Positions 8,586-17,343 are shown, counted from the stretch's first letter. The stretch is 52,813 nt of DNA from a virus (IMGVR_UViG_3300042308_001282:1-52813), one strand, 5' to 3'. Notes: generated from the sequence alone by a model not told the origin. Made by a program: numbers and translations.

Positions 8586-9004
8586 TGACTGATAAAAAAG
8601 TTATTGATAGTGACAAATATATTGAGTTTGTGCGTCAAACCACAAGTCCTGCAAGCAGTGACTTTGGACAACTTCTTGCACGAATGACTGAACTTGAGGC
8701 AAATAATGATGCTGATGTTCCTCGTCTTTTGACTGCTGCTCTTGGCATTAGTGCAGAAGCAGGTGAGTTCACTGAAGTTGTAAAGAAAATCATTCTCCAA
8801 GGCAAACCCTATAATGAAGAGAATGTCTTTCATATGAAGCGTGAACTTGGTGATATCTGTTGGTATCTTGCTCAAGCGTGTATGGCACTTGATACTAACT
8901 TCCGTGAAATTATGGAAATGAACTATGAGAAATTGAGTGCTCGCTACCCAGAAGGAACGTTTGATGTATATAGAAGTGAAAACCGTGTAGAGGGTGACCT
9001 ATGA
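8585..9004 (+). CDS. mazG: MazG nucleotide pyrophosphohydrolase
   Basis: 139 residues with the MazG metal-binding pattern: SAEAGEFTEVVKK (first E..E helix, about 57-69) and RELGDICWYLAQAC (E..D helix, about 87-100). It hydrolyses NTPs or dNTPs to the monophosphate plus pyrophosphate. Cyanophage MazG proteins have been proposed to alter host ppGpp or nucleotide pools. The position right after gp41 is the usual cyanophage arrangement. Confidence 0.92.
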   Translation: MTDKKVIDSDKYIEFVRQTTSPASSDFGQLLARMTELEANNDADVPRLLTAALGISAEAGEFTEVVKKIILQGKPYNEENVFHMKRELGDICWYLAQACMALDTNFREIMEMNYEKLSARYPEGTFDVYRSENRVEGDL

Positions 9005-9186
9005 CTAAAGAAAAACAAGTAACACTTAAACTTGATGCTCGTACTGCAGCAGCAGTTCGTCAAGTTCTCTTTGATGCTCAAAAAGGATATACTTATGATG
9101 AAGTCAGTGTTCCTCCTCGTGTAACTGATATTCGTGAGGTAATTGGGCAACTTGATGATAATATTGGCGCTGTTTTTGGTGCTTGA
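9001..9186 (+). CDS. Small conserved protein after mazG
   Basis: 61 residues, starting MTKEKQVTLKLDARTAAAVR, with an ATGA overlap to mazG. The KLDARTAAAVRQVLFDAQKG helix resembles a ribbon-helix type segment, but no family is assigned. It is the last gene before a terminator, so it closes the replication operon. Confidence 0.65.
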   Translation: MTKEKQVTLKLDARTAAAVRQVLFDAQKGYTYDEVSVPPRVTDIREVIGQLDDNIGAVFGA

Positions 9187-9190
9187 ATTT

Positions 9191-9211
9191 GACTCCTTCG
9201 GGAGTTTTTTT
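9191..9211 (+). terminator. Intrinsic terminator closing the replication operon
   Basis: ACTCC-TTCG-GGAGT (9192-9205), a UUCG tetraloop hairpin, is followed by seven T. Confidence 0.85.
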
Positions 9212-9215
9212 GTTT

Positions 9216-9223
9216 TATAAATA
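9216..9223 (+). promoter_or_regulatory. Late promoter TATAAATA
   Basis: TATAAATA, the T4 late consensus, lies 24 bp before ATG 9247. The leader TAAATAAA...AGTATTTGTAA is nearly repeated at 45041-45064, upstream of the paralogous gene at 45068. Confidence 0.75.
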
Positions 9224-9246
9224 AATAAAAAAGTATTTGTAAAAAA

Positions 9247-10281
9247 ATGTCTAGAATTACTGGAAAACAAGCTCTTGGACTTTTTGAGGCTTATCAAGCA
9301 GTATATGCTCCCCAAGAATTATCTGAAGAACAGATTTGGGAAGAAGTAGAAGAGTGGGTAAATTCACTTCTAGAAGAAGGATATGATCTGAGTGATTATA
9401 CCTGGGAAGAAATGTATGAAGCATATATCGAAGAGGCAAGAGCAGAAGGTGTAAAACCTTATAAAGCAGGACCAACTCAAGCAGATGTAAGAGCAAATGC
9501 TGCTGCTGCTCGTCAAAAGCACGTTGCAGGCGCTTCTGGACAAAAAGGTTATGGACCTGAAGATAAGTTTAAGAGTGATTGGAAGCTAAGAGCAACTCCA
9601 TCTTCGACAAGTAAGAGAAAAGATGGAACTATTGAAACTGTTTCTCAGAGAATGGATAGAGAAAAACCTTATGCTACCAGACCATTTTCTCCATTATTTA
9701 CAAAACAAGGAAGTCGCACTGCTTCTGCCGTAACAAGAACGATTGAGGGTCCAGGAGAACCACAAGCAGTCACAATGCCTAGAAAAGGTAGAGGTGAAAA
9801 ACCAAAACTTTCTAGAGAAATTATCCGTAAGGAGCACGTAGATGTTTATGATGTAGTTCTCTCTCATCTTCTTGATGAAGGATATGCTAATTCAATTGAA
9901 TCTGCAGAAGCAATTATGGTGAATATGAGTGAGGAATGGATTGATACTATTATTGAAGATTTTGATCAACTTGATGAAGCAGAAGGTTCCTACGGTGCTA
10001 CACCAAAGGCATATAGTGCAGCAAGAAAAACCAAAATGACTGCAAAGAGAAAGCCTTTCCTCAAGAAGATGTTAAGCAGAACTAACCCTGCTAATAGAAC
10101 AAGTGCTTATGATTCTCCAAGAAAGGGTTTGACTGCTGACGATAGAGAAAGAGCAAGAGCAGGTTCTGCTTATGGTGTTGGGACTCGTCAAGACCACGAT
10201 TATCCTTCAGAGGGTCCTGGTGGTGTAACCAAGAGTGCTAAGAAACTCCGTAAGCAAAGAGCAATGGGAGAAATTGATTGA
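9247..10281 (+). CDS. Putative packaged/prohead-processed protein
   Basis: 344 residues. The N-terminus MSRITGKQALGLFEAYQAVY contains LFE|A (residue 14/15), which fits the T4 gp21 protease consensus (L/I-x-E before a small residue). An acidic region (about 25-65) and a basic Arg/Lys/Ser/Thr-rich middle follow. The block VDVYDVVLSHLLDEGYA, ending AEAIMVNMSEEW (about 198-235), is almost identical in the protein at 45068. The C-terminus is basic and low complexity. It is driven by a TATAAATA promoter. An internal head or core role is inferred from the signal and composition; no enzyme motif is seen. Confidence 0.72.
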   Translation: MSRITGKQALGLFEAYQAVYAPQELSEEQIWEEVEEWVNSLLEEGYDLSDYTWEEMYEAYIEEARAEGVKPYKAGPTQADVRANAAAARQKHVAGASGQKGYGPEDKFKSDWKLRATPSSTSKRKDGTIETVSQRMDREKPYATRPFSPLFTKQGSRTASAVTRTIEGPGEPQAVTMPRKGRGEKPKLSREIIRKEHVDVYDVVLSHLLDEGYANSIESAEAIMVNMSEEWIDTIIEDFDQLDEAEGSYGATPKAYSAARKTKMTAKRKPFLKKMLSRTNPANRTSAYDSPRKGLTADDRERARAGSAYGVGTRQDHDYPSEGPGGVTKSAKKLRKQRAMGEID

Positions 10282-10306
10282 AAATCTAAATTATAGAATT
10301 TATTGA

Positions 10307-10343
10307 CCCCCCTTTCTAAATATAAGAAAGGGGGGATTTTTTT
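10307..10343 (+). terminator. Strong hairpin terminator abutting the next start codon
   Basis: CCCCCCTTTCT (10307-10317) pairs perfectly with AGAAAGGGGGG (10325-10335), followed by A and seven T. ATG 10344 follows immediately. The loop contains TAAATATA, so a late start inside the loop is possible. In that case GGGGGGA would act as the ribosome site. Confidence 0.8.
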
Positions 10344-11240
10344 ATGTCTGACATTTTATCGAGAATGAGTTCTTCTTTTCAACGTAATGTTGCAAGTGGT
10401 GTTATTCCAAAATCTGCTGTTGATGGATATGGTGGATTTTTTGTAGAAAAAGGAAGGTCATATGAAAATGAAATCGTCGGAAAGTTAAAAAGATCAAAAA
10501 AATCAGATGGAACACCTGCACCCTTAATACGATCAAATTTTACTGCTGCTGGTACTAGTTTGAATCCAGATGTTCAGTTTTATGCAAATAATAATAAAAA
10601 CTTGGCAAGTGTTGAAGTTAAAACTAGTTTAAATGCTCAGTGGCTTTCAAAAAAACTAAAAGTAGAAAAAGATGGTAATACTTTTTTTTGGAATGTTACT
10701 GAAAAAGGTAGAACAAAAACATATGGATTATTAAAGTCTATTTTAGATACTTATAAAGAAGATATATTAAAATCAATAAAGGATGATTTTAATCTACCCT
10801 CAAAAAATAATGAGACAGGAAGTAATCCATTTTACAATATGCAGGCTGTATATGATGCTTTTGAAGATAAAACATTTACAACAAAATTTAAATCTTATAC
10901 ACAAAGAAATCAAAAAATTATAATAACTGGAAAAGAAATAGTAGAATTATATGAAAAATATTTGAATGATTTAAATACGTATTATATTCAAATTAAAGGT
11001 AAAGGATTATATTATATTGGGGAAGATATGTATAAATTAAATGATAATTTACCAAAAAATAAAAGGATAATAAAATTTCCTATATCGACAGCATCTTTAT
11101 CTTTAAAAAAGGCATATAAATCTGGCGGAAAATATCAACTTGAACTTCGTATAACTGCATCATCTAAATCAATACAACAAAGTAATTTTTCTTTGGATGA
11201 TACTGGTGATTTAAAAATTATATCCGATTTTGTTTATTAA
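10344..11240 (+). CDS. Putative PD-(D/E)XK-type nuclease, otherwise unknown
   Basis: 298 residues, Lys-rich, with no close relative recognised. A motif set compatible with the restriction-endonuclease-like fold is visible. An early glutamate in SYENEIVGKL (about 45) is followed by NPD (about 74-76), then after a short strand VEVK (about 91-94), giving E...PD...ExK. The GKGLYYIG and KFPISTASLSL strands follow. A nuclease role is only suggested by these residues. It sits between two genes for putative packaged proteins. Confidence 0.55.
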   Translation: MSDILSRMSSSFQRNVASGVIPKSAVDGYGGFFVEKGRSYENEIVGKLKRSKKSDGTPAPLIRSNFTAAGTSLNPDVQFYANNNKNLASVEVKTSLNAQWLSKKLKVEKDGNTFFWNVTEKGRTKTYGLLKSILDTYKEDILKSIKDDFNLPSKNNETGSNPFYNMQAVYDAFEDKTFTTKFKSYTQRNQKIIITGKEIVELYEKYLNDLNTYYIQIKGKGLYYIGEDMYKLNDNLPKNKRIIKFPISTASLSLKKAYKSGGKYQLELRITASSKSIQQSNFSLDDTGDLKIISDFVY

Positions 11241-11246
11241 TAAATA
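11239..11246 (+). promoter_or_regulatory. Late promoter AATAAATA
   Basis: AATAAATA overlaps the stop codon of the preceding gene and lies 17 bp before ATG 11263. This is the same arrangement as other late-type genes in the window. Confidence 0.6.
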
Positions 11247-11262
11247 TCTATAAACCTATAAG

Positions 11263-12561
11263 ATGAAAAGATTTTCTCAATTTATATTAGAAGCAAAAGA
11301 AACCAGGGCATCTGAGCAAGCTAAGAAACTTGGTTTAGTTGGTAATGGTCATGGGGATTGGTATAACTCCCAGGGAGAATTTGTTGCTAAAACTGTAGAT
11401 GGGCAATTAAAATTTTTTAATAAAGGACAAAGAATTGGATTAAGAGATATTCCACCAAAATCTGGACAAGGAAGAGGAGCATCTGCTAAGGCACAACAGC
11501 AAGTATCTCCACAACAAACTCAAGGTCAGCAAATTTCTCCTCAAAGAATACCTATTGGGCAAGATGAGCAAATGCCTGCGGATGATGAGTTTTTAACAAT
11601 TGTTCTTGCTAAATTTAATCCCCCATCAAAGGAGCATAAAAAATTATTTACTACTGCAAAAAGAGTTTCTTTAGGTGGAGAATTAAGAATTTATCCATCT
11701 AGAACTCAAGATACTAAATCAAATCCATTAACTGTAAATAGAAAAATTTATTATTTGAAAATGATGTTTCCTGAAATTAAAGATGATATTGTAAATAATC
11801 CAGAAATTAAAACAATATTTGATGTGTTAATTGCAGGAAATGAAGACGGATATACGAATGTAAATATTGTTGTTGGATCTGATCGTCAAGCCGAAATACA
11901 AAATCTAGCAAATAAATATAATGAAAAATTTTATCAGTACAATGAAATAAAAGTAATTCCTACTGGAAATTTTGATTCAGGAAAGGATAGTTCGGGAATT
12001 TCTTCTGGTATGATGAAAAAAACTGCTGCTGACAATAATTTTAGAGAATTTAAAAGAGCCGTTACTAAAAATGTTGATGACCTTGATGCTAGAAAATTGT
12101 TTAATGAACTCAGGAAGGCAATGGGATTTAAAGAAAATGTTAAGGAAAATTATAATCTTTGGGAAATTGCGCCAGAATTAGACTTTAAAAATTTGAGAGA
12201 AAATTATATCCAAAATAAAATTTACAAAATTGGAGATATTGTAGAAAATGTGAATACTGGTCTGGTGGGTAAAGTTATACGTAGGGGGACAAATTATTTG
12301 ATATGCGTCACTGAAGAAGATGTTATGTTTAAATCCTGGATAAAAGATATTGTTGAGTACAATGAAGTTAAAATGGATAGTTTGATGAGGGATAAAACTC
12401 ACCCAAATACTCTTGTTGGAACTTTGGGGTCATTTAAATATCATGCAAAAATGACTCCAGGTGCAATTGGAACTAATAAGAAAAATCTTCAGTATGGGGG
12501 TAAAGCATATGGAGTAAATTTTATAAATAAGTATAAGGCAAAAAAAGCAAGTACTTGTTAA
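11263..12561 (+). CDS. Nucleotidyltransferase-like protein with capsid-targeting N-terminus
   Basis: 432 residues. MKRFSQFILEAKET resembles the T4 capsid-targeting sequence, with a predicted gp21 cut at ILE|A (10/11). A Gln/Pro-rich linker (about 70-100) leads to a nucleotidylyltransferase-like fold. TIVLAKFNPPSKEHKKLF (about 109-126) stands in for the usual hhhGrFnPpt.gH motif, and INVNIVVGSDRQAEIQNL-type and SGISSGMMKK segments (ISSTxxR-like position) follow. The C-terminal 150 residues include a KIGDIVENVNTGLVGKVIRRG beta domain. An injected nucleotide- or RNA-modifying enzyme is inferred. The GxH histidine is present (EH), but activity is unproven. Confidence 0.68.
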   Translation: MKRFSQFILEAKETRASEQAKKLGLVGNGHGDWYNSQGEFVAKTVDGQLKFFNKGQRIGLRDIPPKSGQGRGASAKAQQQVSPQQTQGQQISPQRIPIGQDEQMPADDEFLTIVLAKFNPPSKEHKKLFTTAKRVSLGGELRIYPSRTQDTKSNPLTVNRKIYYLKMMFPEIKDDIVNNPEIKTIFDVLIAGNEDGYTNVNIVVGSDRQAEIQNLANKYNEKFYQYNEIKVIPTGNFDSGKDSSGISSGMMKKTAADNNFREFKRAVTKNVDDLDARKLFNELRKAMGFKENVKENYNLWEIAPELDFKNLRENYIQNKIYKIGDIVENVNTGLVGKVIRRGTNYLICVTEEDVMFKSWIKDIVEYNEVKMDSLMRDKTHPNTLVGTLGSFKYHAKMTPGAIGTNKKNLQYGGKAYGVNFINKYKAKKASTC

Positions 12562-12562
12562 G

Positions 12563-15004
12563 ATGACTAAAGCAAAACCCGATTATCTTGATTTTGACGG
12601 CGATAGAAACACTAAAGAATCAATGAAAAAAGCCCTGAAAGATAAGAAAACAAAATCTGTTAAAGAGGGGTTGATTGGTGGTCAGACTAAAATTGATGTT
12701 GCTGCTCCTTATGGGAAATTAACTTCTGCAGATTTTAAACATCTTCGAAAATCAAAAAAGAAACTCACCAAAGAAGGATATTCAAATTGGAGAGAAGACC
12801 TGATTGAAATCGCAGATAAAATTCCAGTAAAAAAAGGAGAAGAGCAAAAAATAATAGAAAAAGAAGTTAATAATAAAATTAAGATTAATCCAACCCTTGA
12901 ACTGGGAGAAGCACTAGGAAATCTTGGTGGAACTCTTATTGAAATGATCGAGATTGATGAAGTTGATTATATTGTTGAGAGTGTTTATAATGAACTTCTC
13001 GATGAGGGTTATGATGATAACGAAATTGAAGAAGCTCTTGAGTATGCATTAACCGAAGCAACAGTTACTTTCGGACACGATACTCCTGTTAGAGAAAAGA
13101 AAAGAGGTAATTTATTAAAAGCGGTTGGAAGACTTGCAAGACAAAAACTTTCCAGTAAAGTTCGTGGGGTTAAAAGTGCTGCTTCCGGTGCTATTGCTTC
13201 TGGTGCAAGGCAAGTTGCTAGAGGTGCATTAGGTGTTGCTCGTAAAATGGAAGGCGACAAAAAACCAAGTAAAGTTCATAGCAAACCCGGAGTAAGAACA
13301 TCATCGACTTATAGTGGTGCTGGTGTAGGAACTAGAGAAAGAGTGAGTAGTGGTTCTTATACTCCTCCTAAACCACAACCAAAAACACAACCAAAAGCGT
13401 CATCTCAAAAATCTCCAGATCCTTGGGGAGAACCAACAACTCCACCAAAAGCAACTCCTAAACAGCAAACAACACAAAAACCTCAAGCAAAAACTACAAC
13501 AGTTTCGGCAAAACCTCAAGCAAAAACTACAACAGTTGCTGCAAAACCATTAAGTAAAAAGCAACAGCAGGCTGCCATGAGGGCAATTCGTAGAAATCCA
13601 AATATCTCTAAAACAGATTTGGATAGAATTACTTCTTCAGTAAATGAAGTAAATCAAAAAGTTTTTAATGATTATTGGAGTTATGTTGCAGAAGAATATA
13701 AAGAGCAATATGAAATTCTTGAAAAAGCAGAAAGTGAGCAACAACAAAAACTTTTTGGACTTGCACTTTCGGTGAAGAGGGGACAAACTTCAAGAGATAA
13801 AGTAAGCGATAAAGTTCTTGAAATTGTTGATAGTATGAGCGAAAAGAAAATTCGTGATTTTGCTAAAACTCCTCACAAAGGACTTCCTAACAAAATAGAG
13901 ACAAAAGAAGAAGCAATAAGACAAGAATTTATTGCTAGAATGATTGAAAAAATTGAAAATCAAAGTGAAGTATATGTTGATGAGGCAAAACTTCCAAACT
14001 CAATGAAAAAAGGTAGAAAAAAACTTGAGAGCAAAACTCAAGTAATACATGATGTTGATGATAATCTTGCAGATCAACGACATCCTGATGCAGCTAAGAT
14101 TGATGTAATGAGAAAATCTTCCGGCAAATGGCAGAAAGTTAAATCATTAACTCCTAGCCAATTTGCTCATCATAAACTTAGAGGTCCTGGCGAACCTGTA
14201 AAGGAAGAAAAAGATGATCCTGGTGATAAATATGGATTCGATCAATTTAGAAGTACTAAAAAGTTTAGAGAAACGACCAAACCAAACAAACCAGTAGTAA
14301 GGTTGGGAGATAGTTCAAGAAGACCTGCCCAAAAATCTGTGGTGACTGCTCGTGGTGGATCTGAATTTGGAAGTAAAAAACCTAGTACTCCTATGGATAA
14401 TCCAGGAGAGTTTGCTAAAGATTTAAAATCTAGAATTGGGGTAAAAAATCTTGAGAGAAAGAATGTTCATTTTACTGGGGGAATGCGTGCAGGTTCTGGT
14501 CCTGAGAAAAAAGCAGAAGTAGTTAAAAGGATTGTAAAACCCGATGCCAAAAAAGTAATTACTACTGATGACCATCTTCAAAATGTAAGACATATGGCTG
14601 CTGCAGCATCTGAAACTGCACCTAAAGCAAAAGTTAGAGCATATCAATCAAAACCAGCGACAAAGGCAAAAGGTAAGGTTAAAACTGGAGATATTGTTCC
14701 AGTGAGAGTTGGTAAGGAAAAGAATTTAAGTGATACTAATATTGGTATAAGAAAGAACACCTCGCCTTCATCATCTACTAAAGAAACTCAACGCAGAAGA
14801 AAAATTGCAAAGCGTGGTATGAGAAGTGAAGCACTTGATGTAAATACTCAGCAACAAAATACTTCGCGGGTTAATCAACCAACTTCAAATGAATTAAATC
14901 CTAAACAAAAATCTGCTCTTTCTAAGTTAATTCAAAGTAAAACTATGGAATTGACCGCAGCAAAAAGAGCAATAAGTTCTGGAATTTCTCCTGATATTGG
15001 TTAA
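12563..15004 (+). CDS. Large putative packaged protein with a HAD-like domain
   Basis: 813 residues, strongly basic and low complexity. The region IVESVYNELLDEGYDDNEI (about 138-156) echoes the LLDEGYA module of the genes at 9247 and 45068. A Pro/Gln/Lys/Thr-rich linker spans about 260-340. Residues about 490-670 form a HAD-like domain: motif I VIHDVDDNL (D about 497, 499), the KIDVMRKSSGKWQKVKSLTP insert ending FAHHKL, motif II VVTARGG (about 593-599), GGMRAGSGPEKK with a motif III lysine, and ITTDDHLQNVRH as motif IV. A phosphatase or nucleotide-end-processing role is inferred. It starts one base after the TAA of the nucleotidyltransferase-like gene. Confidence 0.66.
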   Translation: MTKAKPDYLDFDGDRNTKESMKKALKDKKTKSVKEGLIGGQTKIDVAAPYGKLTSADFKHLRKSKKKLTKEGYSNWREDLIEIADKIPVKKGEEQKIIEKEVNNKIKINPTLELGEALGNLGGTLIEMIEIDEVDYIVESVYNELLDEGYDDNEIEEALEYALTEATVTFGHDTPVREKKRGNLLKAVGRLARQKLSSKVRGVKSAASGAIASGARQVARGALGVARKMEGDKKPSKVHSKPGVRTSSTYSGAGVGTRERVSSGSYTPPKPQPKTQPKASSQKSPDPWGEPTTPPKATPKQQTTQKPQAKTTTVSAKPQAKTTTVAAKPLSKKQQQAAMRAIRRNPNISKTDLDRITSSVNEVNQKVFNDYWSYVAEEYKEQYEILEKAESEQQQKLFGLALSVKRGQTSRDKVSDKVLEIVDSMSEKKIRDFAKTPHKGLPNKIETKEEAIRQEFIARMIEKIENQSEVYVDEAKLPNSMKKGRKKLESKTQVIHDVDDNLADQRHPDAAKIDVMRKSSGKWQKVKSLTPSQFAHHKLRGPGEPVKEEKDDPGDKYGFDQFRSTKKFRETTKPNKPVVRLGDSSRRPAQKSVVTARGGSEFGSKKPSTPMDNPGEFAKDLKSRIGVKNLERKNVHFTGGMRAGSGPEKKAEVVKRIVKPDAKKVITTDDHLQNVRHMAAAASETAPKAKVRAYQSKPATKAKGKVKTGDIVPVRVGKEKNLSDTNIGIRKNTSPSSSTKETQRRRKIAKRGMRSEALDVNTQQQNTSRVNQPTSNELNPKQKSALSKLIQSKTMELTAAKRAISSGISPDIG

Positions 15005-15046
15005 TTTTTCCTAAATAGTTTTGAATCCACTTATACGGAGGTTATT

Positions 15047-15220
15047 ATGGGAGTATTAGTAGAGGTTGTAAAACCACTTCTTTTAGCGGCAATGAATTCT
15101 TGCCATACAAAAAGACTTGTTTGTGAACTTCTTGATCGTTATGTAAATACTACCGATAATGATATTGATGATCTAATTGCAGGGACAGTGAGAACTGCGC
15201 TGCTTAAAGGTTGTAAGTGA
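15047..15220 (+). CDS. Small conserved protein (57 aa)
   Basis: ATG 15047 follows a strong ACGGAGG ribosome site (15035-15041), and CTAAATAG at 15011-15018 could serve as a late promoter. The peptide is MGVLVEVVKPLLLAAMNSCH... to ALLKGCK. The N-terminal segment is hydrophobic but too short and mixed to call a membrane helix with confidence. A terminator follows at once. Function unknown. Confidence 0.65.
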   Translation: MGVLVEVVKPLLLAAMNSCHTKRLVCELLDRYVNTTDNDIDDLIAGTVRTALLKGCK

Positions 15221-15242
15221 TTAATTTTTAAAATAAATTACA

Positions 15243-15271
15243 AAGGAGATCAAAAGTAAGATCTCCTTTTT
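15243..15271 (+). terminator. Intrinsic terminator
   Basis: AAGGAGATC (15243-15251) pairs with GATCTCCTT (15260-15268), followed by T residues. Confidence 0.85.
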
Positions 15272-15272
15272 T

Positions 15273-15280
15273 TATAAATA
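15273..15280 (+). promoter_or_regulatory. Late promoter TATAAATA
   Basis: An exact T4 late consensus, 32 bp ahead of the ATG of the abundant-looking virion-type protein at 15312. Confidence 0.8.
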
Positions 15281-15311
15281 TTATTAGCAAATAATTTTAC
15301 GGAAGAAAGAC

Positions 15312-16079
15312 ATGGCACTCTGGGGAGACAATGATAACATTCATTCTGGTGGCACAGTATCTTTAGATTATCAAACCGGTGTTGTAACTGGAAGTGGGAC
15401 AACTTTTGGAAACGTTGGTGCTGCAGCAACTGGAGACGTTATTCGTTTTGGTGCAGTTGTCGGTGGAATTTATTATGGTGATGCTGTAATTGTTGGTATT
15501 GCAAGTACGACTCAACTATCAATTGGATCAACTAATGGTCTTAGTGGAGCTACGATTTCTGGTGCTCAGTACACTATAAATGAACAACCAAAGTATACAG
15601 TTGATGATGTTTTCTATAGTCAGAAGCATGAACATTCAGGCGAAACAATTAATGCTGTTGTAACCACTGCCTCTGCTCCTGGTGCATCTATTGGAACAAG
15701 TATTGTTGCGGTTGCAAGCACTACAGGAATTCTTGTTACAGATACTCTTACTGCTAGTGGTGGAGTTAGTGCTGTAGTTTCTTCAATCGGTGCTACAACT
15801 GTTTCTCTTGGTTCTACAATTTCTGCGGGTATTACTACTGGAGCAACTATTACGTTCACTCGTGTAACTGGTGCTCGTAATACTTATGTCGCTGGTGTTT
15901 CTACTGAAGGTGTAGGTGCTGCTAGATCAACAGTATACCAAATTGGTGCTGGTTGGGTTGGAGTTACTACCTATAAAGATGCTGAAGGTAATCTTAGAGT
16001 TAAGAAAGAGATTCTAGTCGCAATGTCTGGCATTCAGACTGGAAATGTTCCTATCTATGATGCAGATCCAACGGTTTGA
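15312..16079 (+). CDS. Cyanophage virion-type beta-rich protein
   Basis: 255 residues, Gly/Ser/Thr/Ala/Val-rich, starting MALWGDNDNIHSGGTVSLDY. Similar MALWG-starting proteins occur across T4-like cyanophages and are usually regarded as structural. Repeated short strands (VVTGSGTTFGNVG, IVGIASTTQLSIGS, VAVASTTGILVTDTLTASGG) suggest a beta-repeat fold of capsid-decoration or fibre type. It has no cysteine, and an exact late promoter lies upstream. The precise structural position cannot be told from sequence. Confidence 0.75.
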   Translation: MALWGDNDNIHSGGTVSLDYQTGVVTGSGTTFGNVGAAATGDVIRFGAVVGGIYYGDAVIVGIASTTQLSIGSTNGLSGATISGAQYTINEQPKYTVDDVFYSQKHEHSGETINAVVTTASAPGASIGTSIVAVASTTGILVTDTLTASGGVSAVVSSIGATTVSLGSTISAGITTGATITFTRVTGARNTYVAGVSTEGVGAARSTVYQIGAGWVGVTTYKDAEGNLRVKKEILVAMSGIQTGNVPIYDADPTV

Positions 16080-16085
16080 TAATAT

Positions 16086-16478
16086 ATGTTTTTTAATGAA
16101 TTGAATGAGGACAATTTCCTTTTGTTTGCTATTAAAAATTATGAAAATCCTCAAGCAGTCACTAAAGAAGATTTTGACAAAGATTTAAATCATTTTAAAT
16201 ACATCAAAAGACTTTTGAAACGATATAAAAAATCAGGTGAACTTAAAACTCACCTGATTTTAAACCATTTTATTGTTCTTTATAATATTTTTGGTGAGGC
16301 TGCTACACCTATGTTATTTTTTAAAATAGATAAAGATCTTTGGTCAGTTCTAAAATCTTTTATTATATTTTTGAATAAGCTTCCAGAATACCCAAGATCA
16401 TCAATTCATAATATTCAAGTTGACCTATATTGTTTAGAGGAACTTTATAAAATCTACAATGGAAAAGAAGAAACTTGA
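16086..16478 (+). CDS. Conserved cyanophage hypothetical protein
   Basis: 130 residues, helical, beginning MFFNELNEDNFLLFAIKNYE, with a Lys-rich segment (FKYIKRLLKRYKKSG) and an aromatic LNHFIVLYNIFGEAATPML helix. It lies six bases after the virion-type gene and overlaps the next gene by 20 bp, so all three are probably co-transcribed late. Function unknown. Confidence 0.72.
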   Translation: MFFNELNEDNFLLFAIKNYENPQAVTKEDFDKDLNHFKYIKRLLKRYKKSGELKTHLILNHFIVLYNIFGEAATPMLFFKIDKDLWSVLKSFIIFLNKLPEYPRSSIHNIQVDLYCLEELYKIYNGKEET

Positions 16479-16686
16479 TTGGATTATTTCTATAATAAGA
16501 GAAGAAATGATGACAGCAAATCCTCCTGGTGGTTCTGGTGGATTTTCTAGTTCTTCTGATCCGGCAGGTCCAGTTGCCGGCAGAAGTCCAAAAATGTTTC
16601 TTTTATCGAGAAAGTTTGCTAAAACTTATTCTAAAGGTGGTCCCGGATCCCGCAAAAAATGGTTAGATTATTTAAAAAATAAATAA
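16459..16686 (+). CDS. Conserved cyanophage hypothetical protein (75 aa)
   Basis: Starts MEKKKLDWIISIIREEMM and contains a flexible Gly/Ser/Pro stretch (PPGGSGGFSSSSDPAG), then a basic C-terminus (KFAKTYSKGGPGSRKKWLDY). It overlaps the upstream gene by 20 bp. The helix-linker-basic tail layout suggests a small structural or assembly factor, which is inference only. Confidence 0.7.
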   Translation: MEKKKLDWIISIIREEMMTANPPGGSGGFSSSSDPAGPVAGRSPKMFLLSRKFAKTYSKGGPGSRKKWLDYLKNK

Positions 16687-16764
16687 TATTAAACTATAAA
16701 ATTTATACGATTAGTTTTCTGAAAAAAGTGAGAGAACGTTCAGACAACTAATTAAACTAAAAAA

Positions 16765-17175
16765 ATGTTTAATCAAAACATATCTGCAGACACTAAAATT
16801 GCTGTATTGGAAGAACGTCTTTCGGCATACGAAGGTATGATGAAAAAAATTGATGAGGCAATACAGTTAATGGGTAAGACGAGTCAAAATATTAGTAAAA
16901 TGCTTGCTGTTCATGAAGAAAGAATAGAGCAGTGTCATAAGGCAGATGATTATATTAGTAGAGTAATTGAAGAACTGAGATTAGAAAATAAAGATCAGTA
17001 CGAAGCAGTATCAGGAAGAATTGAGAAAATAGAAAATAAATTAGAAGAAGTTGTAAAGTTTCGTTGGGTTATAATTGGGATTTTCGCTGTAGTTTCTTTT
17101 GGTCTCTCGCAATCTCATGTGGTCGTAGATCTTTTAACTCCAGATTCTTCTCAAGTACAAGTACTACAAAAATAA
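16765..17175 (+). CDS. Coiled-coil protein with C-terminal membrane segment
   Basis: 136 residues. Residues 8-90 are heptad-like and charged (IAVLEERLSAYEGMMKKIDE; ENKDQYEAVSGRIEKIENKL), a long coiled coil. Residues about 97-118 (FRWVIIGIFAVVSFGLSQS) form one transmembrane helix. The upstream spacer holds an inverted repeat, ATTAGTT (16710-16716) / AACTAAT (16746-16752). Similar proteins are common in T4-like cyanophages; function is unknown. Confidence 0.72.
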   Translation: MFNQNISADTKIAVLEERLSAYEGMMKKIDEAIQLMGKTSQNISKMLAVHEERIEQCHKADDYISRVIEELRLENKDQYEAVSGRIEKIENKLEEVVKFRWVIIGIFAVVSFGLSQSHVVVDLLTPDSSQVQVLQK

Positions 17176-17291
17176 ATAGTTGAGTGTTGGCACACCGCCA
17201 ATGAAAACTCAAAGAAAAATCACAGTCTATTCACTTCAAAAAGCGACAAATTCGGTTGTTAAGTGGACAGCAATAATCACTTCCCTTTGCC

Positions 17292-17319
17292 TTGACAAGA
17301 CGCGATAGTCTGGTAGAAT
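17292..17319 (+). promoter_or_regulatory. Sigma70-type promoter for primase and nrd genes
   Basis: TTGACA at 17292-17297, a 16-bp spacer, and TAGAAT at 17314-17319. The flanking 17176-17343 holds nothing else convincing; a 35-codon frame at 17201 lacks a ribosome site. Confidence 0.65.
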
Positions 17320-17343
17320 AGATCAACAGGTTAATGTTTGTTT

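Noticed and set aside
17201-17308. 35-codon plus-strand frame before primase
   Set aside because: No ribosome binding site, and the primase promoter lies inside it; composition is unremarkable.
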